From contig JAKAJS010000083.1 in the NCBI GenBank assembly GCA_021813685.1, positions 17,914-81,913 on the forward strand: DNA of 64,000 nt, given 5' to 3'. The DNA is from Deltaproteobacteria bacterium (GTDB lineage: Bacteria; Desulfobacterota; Syntrophobacteria; Syntrophobacterales; Syntrophobacteraceae). Under the pieces are notes generated by a model. The model was not told the DNA's origin, searched no databases, and saw nothing but the letters and a program-made list of their open reading frames with translations. Made by a program: the position numbers and the translations under genes. Shown here in pieces: positions 60,484-64,000 of this stretch (the stretch's first letter is position 1; each line of letters opens with the position of its first letter).

Positions 60484-60917
60484 GATTTTTCCCCCGCACG
60501 AGGACTGTAGTACCCGGGGAATGCGATCCTCACCGGGGAGTTGCGTAACTATTCTGCGAAATTCCGGCCCGCCGGCACCCGTGGGCGCAAAACGGCCCCC
60601 TGCCTCGAAAGGAAGCAGGAAGCATGAAGCGGGAAGAAAACCGTCTCGTCCCTTTTCATGATTTCAGAGTGTTCCGAAGAGACATGAAAAACTGCTGGAA
60701 GAAACGCGACACCATTATAAGCTCGATCGCCGCGATCTCCAAGCAGGGACATTGCGTTGAGAAGGGAAATTTCCAAAGCGCTGGTGACCCGCAATCAAAC
60801 GGGTAGTTTTTCGACGCCGGGTGATTACCTTGCATTGGATTTGTTTTCGGGCCGGGCCATGTGCCGCAGGATGCCCGGTTATTTGCCTTTCAAACCAGTT
60901 GTGAGGAGGACGAAGCA
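60484..60917. other. intergenic region, no gene supported
   Basis: About 430 bases between divergent YitT and ferredoxin genes. A short open frame (60624-60806) has an unconvincing composition and I do not call it. Low-complexity GGAAGCAGGAAGCATGAAGC lies near 60605. A -10-like stretch (TACCTTGCATTGG) near 60826 may belong to the ferredoxin promoter. Confidence 0.4.
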
Positions 60918-61112
60918 ATGAAGGTGAAGATTGACTATGATCTTTGCATGGGGGACGAAAATTGCCACAAGGTGTGTCCCGAAGTCTTCGATTTCGATCA
61001 GGACAAGTTGCAGTCGAGTGTCCGCGTCGACACCGTGCCCCCTCAGTTGGAGGATAAAGTCAGGCAGGCAGCCAGGGAATGTGCGCCTGGAGCCATTGTT
61101 ATCGTGGAGTGA
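60918..61112 (+). CDS. single-cluster ferredoxin with Asp in the cluster motif
   Basis: A 64-residue ferredoxin after GAGGAGG. The cluster motif is C10-x2-D13-x2-C16-x3-C20-P (DLCMGDENCHKVCPEVF) with the distal Cys at residue 54 (ARECAPGAI). An Asp replaces the second Cys of the usual CxxCxxC, as in Pyrococcus furiosus ferredoxin, which converts between 3Fe-4S and 4Fe-4S. It is a cytoplasmic electron carrier; the partner is unknown. It lies 48 bases before a PAS-domain gene on the same strand. Confidence 0.92.
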   Translation: MKVKIDYDLCMGDENCHKVCPEVFDFDQDKLQSSVRVDTVPPQLEDKVRQAARECAPGAIVIVE

Positions 61113-61160
61113 TCTGTCGGGAGGAGGCAAATTCACCTCGAATGGTGCTCAGGGGGAACT

Positions 61161-61505
61161 GTGGAAAGAGAAAAGATGTTGGCCTATATCTTGGACGCCT
61201 TGCCCTATCCCATTGTATTTGTGGATGGTGATCACACGATCAGGTATATGAACAAAGCGGCCGAGTATCATTACTACTCTCAACGAGGTTACAACCAGTT
61301 GATCGGAAAGTCTGTATTCGAGTGTCACAGCCCGCGATCTCAGGAGAAAATACGGGAAGCTGTAGAAAAATTAAGAAATCATGGTCAGGAGATATTTCTT
61401 GCGGTCGGCGTCAACAATCAACGGATCTATATCAATCCGGTCCGTAATGAGAATGGAGACCTGATCGGGTATTTTGAAAGGTTTGAGTTGAATTTGCAGA
61501 AATAA
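61161..61505 (+). CDS. stand-alone PAS-domain protein
   Basis: A 114-residue protein consisting of one PAS domain: AYILDALPYPIVFVDGDHTI, RYMNKAAEYHYY, IGKSVFECHSPRSQEKIREA and VNNQRIYINPVRNENGDLIG. The segment FECHSPRSQEKI matches the PAS group that precedes sensor modules in anaerobes, where a Cys and His may hold haem or another cofactor. A GTG start at 61161 follows AGGGGGAAC; ATG 61176 is an alternative. With the ferredoxin upstream it may form a small redox-sensing unit. Confidence 0.85.
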   Translation: MEREKMLAYILDALPYPIVFVDGDHTIRYMNKAAEYHYYSQRGYNQLIGKSVFECHSPRSQEKIREAVEKLRNHGQEIFLAVGVNNQRIYINPVRNENGDLIGYFERFELNLQK

Positions 61506-61574
61506 CGCAATTTGCCTTGGGTGCAGGATGTGACCAGTGAACGGAAAAAGTCTGCATTTCCTGCCCGACGACTG

Positions 61575-61602
61575 TTCACCGTTCACTGCTCACTGTTCAC
61601 TG
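61575..61602. repeat. 4 x 7-bp tandem repeat (GTTCACT-type)
   Basis: GTTCACC, GTTCACT, GCTCACT and GTTCACT follow one another and end two bases before the stop codon of the hemerythrin-like gene. The position and unit length match the 8 x 7-bp array next to the dtxR-like stop codon at 1071-1126. Confidence 0.75.
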
Positions 61603-61604
61603 CC

Positions 61605-62387
61605 TTACGTATATTGCGACAGATCGTATATACCGAGCTTTTTCTCGATATCGGCTACCGAGTCCACAATTTTTCCAAACCCCCCGGCGCCGAAAAGCTG
61701 TCTTTCCCTGTCTTCGAATTTTTCGCCCAATGCCTGGAATTCACGGGGCGACGCTATCGAGTGCAAAGCAGGGAAGAGCACCGTATCTTCCCTTGCGGCG
61801 TGGGGCCGGTACATGCGAACGAATTGCCGCATGGCCGAGCCGACCTCGTATTTGGGCCCGGAGGGTTTTCTTTTTTTCGGTTTGAAAATAAGAGGTGTTC
61901 CGCCATAGATTTGATCCATGGCGGCGGGCATCTTTTCTTTGTGTTTGGGAGGCTCGGGTTCCTGGGCGGGTTGATAGTATTGCAGAATGGTGTCTGTAAG
62001 GCGCCGCCCGGCCTGGTGCTGGGCGGTCAATATGGCGATCAGGTCGTTTAATTTTCCGGCGTTTTGAAGGCGCGGGAAAACCTCTTCTTCTTCGAGCTTT
62101 TCATGGTAGTCATGGATGAAGCGGCGGATGATGTGCGCGGAAGCCTCGATGGTGTCAGGGGGCAGCGCTTCTTTCCTGTCGAGGCGGTTTGCCGTCTCCT
62201 CGTAGATAAGCAGTACGCGGCGAAGGACGCCGTGCTCGCGCATCAGATCTTCCACGGGGTTACCCCCGGCTGCTTCCGTTTGAGCGCCCCGAGCCGTCGA
62301 TGAAAGTGCGGGCAGAACCACACCAGCGGCCAAACCGCCGGTAAGGCACAAAAAACGGCGTCGAGACGTAGGTTTTCCGTTCTCCAT
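61605..62387 (-). CDS. Tat-exported hemerythrin-like diiron protein
   Basis: A 260-residue protein with a Tat signal (RRRFLCLTGGLAAGVVLPAL) at residues 9-28. The mature part has the hemerythrin HHE pattern: LMREHGVLRRVLLIYEE, IIRRFIHDYHEKLEEEEVF, TAQHQAGRRLTDTI, MYRPHAAREDTVLFPAL. Export by Tat implies folding and metal loading in the cytoplasm before reaching the periplasm. Hemerythrin domains bind O2, NO or act in iron handling. An insertion (about residues 145-170, EPEPPKHKEKMPAAMDQIYG) is unusual. GAGGAGGAGGAG precedes the ATG. Confidence 0.87.
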   Translation of the reverse strand: MENGKPTSRRRFLCLTGGLAAGVVLPALSSTARGAQTEAAGGNPVEDLMREHGVLRRVLLIYEETANRLDRKEALPPDTIEASAHIIRRFIHDYHEKLEEEEVFPRLQNAGKLNDLIAILTAQHQAGRRLTDTILQYYQPAQEPEPPKHKEKMPAAMDQIYGGTPLIFKPKKRKPSGPKYEVGSAMRQFVRMYRPHAAREDTVLFPALHSIASPREFQALGEKFEDRERQLFGAGGFGKIVDSVADIEKKLGIYDLSQYT

Positions 62388-62599
62388 GGTTACTCCTCCT
62401 CCTCAAGATTGGGTGCGAAAAGCGATCGTGCCATGATAACATTATGCAGGGTTATCCCCTGTTGGGCAAGCGCCAAGCTTTCTAGCACTGGAAAATTGGG
62501 CCGATCCGGGATAAAAGATTTTCCGCGTGCGGGGGAGTTGCCCCTGCGAGCTATCTGTGCTCCAATTTACTCAATGACTTTGTTTCAGGAGACCAACCA

Positions 62600-64000
62600 T
62601 TGCGATCGCTATCACAGGAACAGGCAGCCGCAGTCGAGTACCTCGGAGGGCCTGCGCTCATCAGTTCGGGCGCGGGTGCGGGCAAGACATCGACCATCGT
62701 TGCCAAATTCGAATACCTGCTGGAAAAGGGCTGCGACCCGGGACGGATTCTGTGCATCACCTTCACCAACAAGGCGGCCAACGAGCTAAAGGAAAGACTT
62801 ACGGCATCGGCGGGGCGAAAGGCTTCCGATTTCCCCTGGGTGAGGACCTTTCATTCCTCGATGCTCCAGATCCTTAAGGCGCATGCGCCCGTCATCGGCT
62901 TCAAAAATCCTATCACCATCTACGATGGCAGCGATCAGCTGGGGCTCGTAAAAAATATCCTCGAATACAGCTTCAATATCGACGGCAAGTACGCGAGGGC
63001 GATCAGGGGTCACATCGGAAGGGCCAAAAACACCACCGCTCCGGATGCCTATATTCACTCCGTAAAGGAATTCAGAAAGCTCGACCTGATTTTCGAAAAA
63101 TACAACCGGCGGCTCAGGGAATCCAATGCCATGGATTTCGACGACATTCTCGTCTACGCCCTCAAACTGCTCGAAACCGATTCGACGATTCGAACGATGT
63201 ACCAGAACCTCTTCCAATACATTCTGCTCGACGAGCACCAGGATTCCAATTCGATACAGAACGCGATCGTAAAACTTCTTGTAAACAACGGAAACATCAC
63301 TGTCGTAGGGGATTTTTCCCAGTCGATCTATGGATTTCGAGGCGCCGATCCGGGCTATTTCGCTCGATTTCCCTCGGAGTATGAAGGTACCAGAATCTTT
63401 CTGCTCGAGCGAAATTTCCGCTCCACCACGCCTATTGTCGAACTGGGAAATGAAATCATCAGTTTCAACAACGAAGAGCTCAAAAAGAAGTGTTTCAGCA
63501 CGAGGCCCGGAAATCCCCCGTCGCTCCGGGGCTTCGAGAACTCCTATCTCGAGGCGCGATGGGTGGCCGAAAAATGCAGGTCCTGCCGCCGCGACGGACT
63601 TCCCTTCGAGCAGATGGCCGTTCTCTACCGGACGACTTTCATCAGCCGGATCCTGGAGACGGCCTTCAACGAACTCGGGGTTCCCTACAAACTGGTGGGC
63701 GGAGTTTCCTTTTTCGAGCGGCGGGAAATCAAGGACCTCACGAGCTATCTTGCCTGCGCCGTAAACCCCAAGGATGACGTGGCCTTCGAACGCATTTTGA
63801 ATGCGCCCAAACGGGGCATCGGGAAAAAATCCATTGAGAAAATCAGGGATATGGATATTCCCGGCGCCTCCCTGATGGAGAAAAGCCCCCTTGCGATTCA
63901 AAAAAAGATAGGTCTCCAAAAAGCGTCGGCCGGGATAGGAATGGTGCTCTTCATCCTCGATCGCATAAAGGATATGCCTCCCGCCCCGGCGCTAAAGGAG
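62600..64000 (+). CDS. UvrD/PcrA/Rep-type DNA helicase, partial (C-terminus off right edge)
   Basis: The frame is open from a TTG at 62600, seven bases after AGGAGA, to the window edge, 467 residues. Superfamily 1A helicase motifs appear in order: Q motif SLSQEQAAAVEYLGGPALIS, Walker A SGAGAGKTSTI, motif Ia ITFTNKAANELKER, FHSSMLQILK, DFDDILVYAL, Walker B ILLDEHQDSNS, motif III VVGDFSQSIYGFRGAD and motif IV ERNFRST, plus LYRTTFISRILE. It unwinds DNA 3'-5' in repair or replication restart. No ATG exists in frame before the Q motif, so the TTG start is preferred. Confidence 0.93.
   Translation, partial: MRSLSQEQAAAVEYLGGPALISSGAGAGKTSTIVAKFEYLLEKGCDPGRILCITFTNKAANELKERLTASAGRKASDFPWVRTFHSSMLQILKAHAPVIGFKNPITIYDGSDQLGLVKNILEYSFNIDGKYARAIRGHIGRAKNTTAPDAYIHSVKEFRKLDLIFEKYNRRLRESNAMDFDDILVYALKLLETDSTIRTMYQNLFQYILLDEHQDSNSIQNAIVKLLVNNGNITVVGDFSQSIYGFRGADPGYFARFPSEYEGTRIFLLERNFRSTTPIVELGNEIISFNNEELKKKCFSTRPGNPPSLRGFENSYLEARWVAEKCRSCRRDGLPFEQMAVLYRTTFISRILETAFNELGVPYKLVGGVSFFERREIKDLTSYLACAVNPKDDVAFERILNAPKRGIGKKSIEKIRDMDIPGASLMEKSPLAIQKKIGLQKASAGIGMVLFILDRIKDMPPAPALKE

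Noticed and set aside
60624..60806. A 60-residue plus-strand frame in the YitT-ferredoxin gap
   Set aside because: Composition is not protein-like and no homologue pattern or convincing ribosome site was seen.

Overview
The window looks like a chromosome segment from a GC-rich, anaerobic Gram-negative bacterium of the Desulfobacterota (former Deltaproteobacteria), most like a syntrophic or sulfate-reducing relative of Syntrophobacter. That placement is inference from gene content: an active-site selenocysteine enzyme, sigma-54-type promoters, rubrerythrin, a flavo-diiron protein, hybrid cluster protein with an HcpR-type regulator, squalene-hopene cyclase, Ku/LigD and many two-component and Fe-S proteins. 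No tRNA, rRNA or CRISPR array was found.

Region 1 (1-9 kb) is a redox and Fe-S block. It holds an Mrp/NBP35 ATPase (cut by the left edge), a DtxR-type regulator, a NifU-like scaffold, a GAF protein, an FmdB zinc ribbon, a metallo-beta-lactamase-fold protein, a NifX-like protein, a flavin disulfide reductase, rubrerythrin, an ECF sigma factor and two tiny proteins. Two intergenic regions (2.2-2.35 kb and 4.95-5.15 kb) share one design: divergent sigma-54-like promoters around a common 17-bp dyad, suggesting one regulon. The disulfide reductase is read through an in-frame TGA at the position of the family's redox cysteine, with a SECIS-like hairpin just downstream, so it is probably a selenoprotein.

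Region 2 (9-17 kb) carries a large hybrid sensor kinase, aquaporin, MurB, then a decayed zone with a broken hicBA pair, an intact hicBA pair between inverted copies of a dispersed repeat, and a fragment of a P1-family peptidase gene.

Region 3 (17-28.4 kb) is an island lying between that fragment and the full P1 peptidase gene. Its left half is a decayed contractile-injection-system remnant (truncated sheath, frameshifted structural protein, DUF4255 cap protein). Its right half is a compact operon: a 134-residue Cys-free peptide, two paralogous radical SAM proteins, a B12-type RiPP-maturation radical SAM protein and a soluble two-domain retropepsin-like protease, preceded by an S8 protease. 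It has the layout of a peptide-modification (RiPP-like) system that I cannot match to a named family.

Region 4 (28.4-45.9 kb) contains the P1 peptidase and an HD protein, FprA-type flavo-diiron protein, an ArsC-like phosphatase, the hcp operon facing its probable regulator HcpR over a TTGA-N6-TCAA site, an amidohydrolase, a second hybrid kinase, a FeeM-like N-acyl amino acid synthase followed by a phenol-oxidising flavoenzyme, and several small or membrane proteins.

Region 5 (45.9-64 kb) has Ku and LigD (end joining), two toxin-antitoxin pairs with PIN toxins, squalene-hopene cyclase, a methyltransferase with a frameshifted acetyltransferase, NrtR divergent from nadABC (de novo NAD synthesis), a YitT membrane protein, a single-cluster ferredoxin with an Asp in the cluster motif, a PAS protein, a Tat-exported hemerythrin-like protein and a UvrD-type helicase cut by the right edge.
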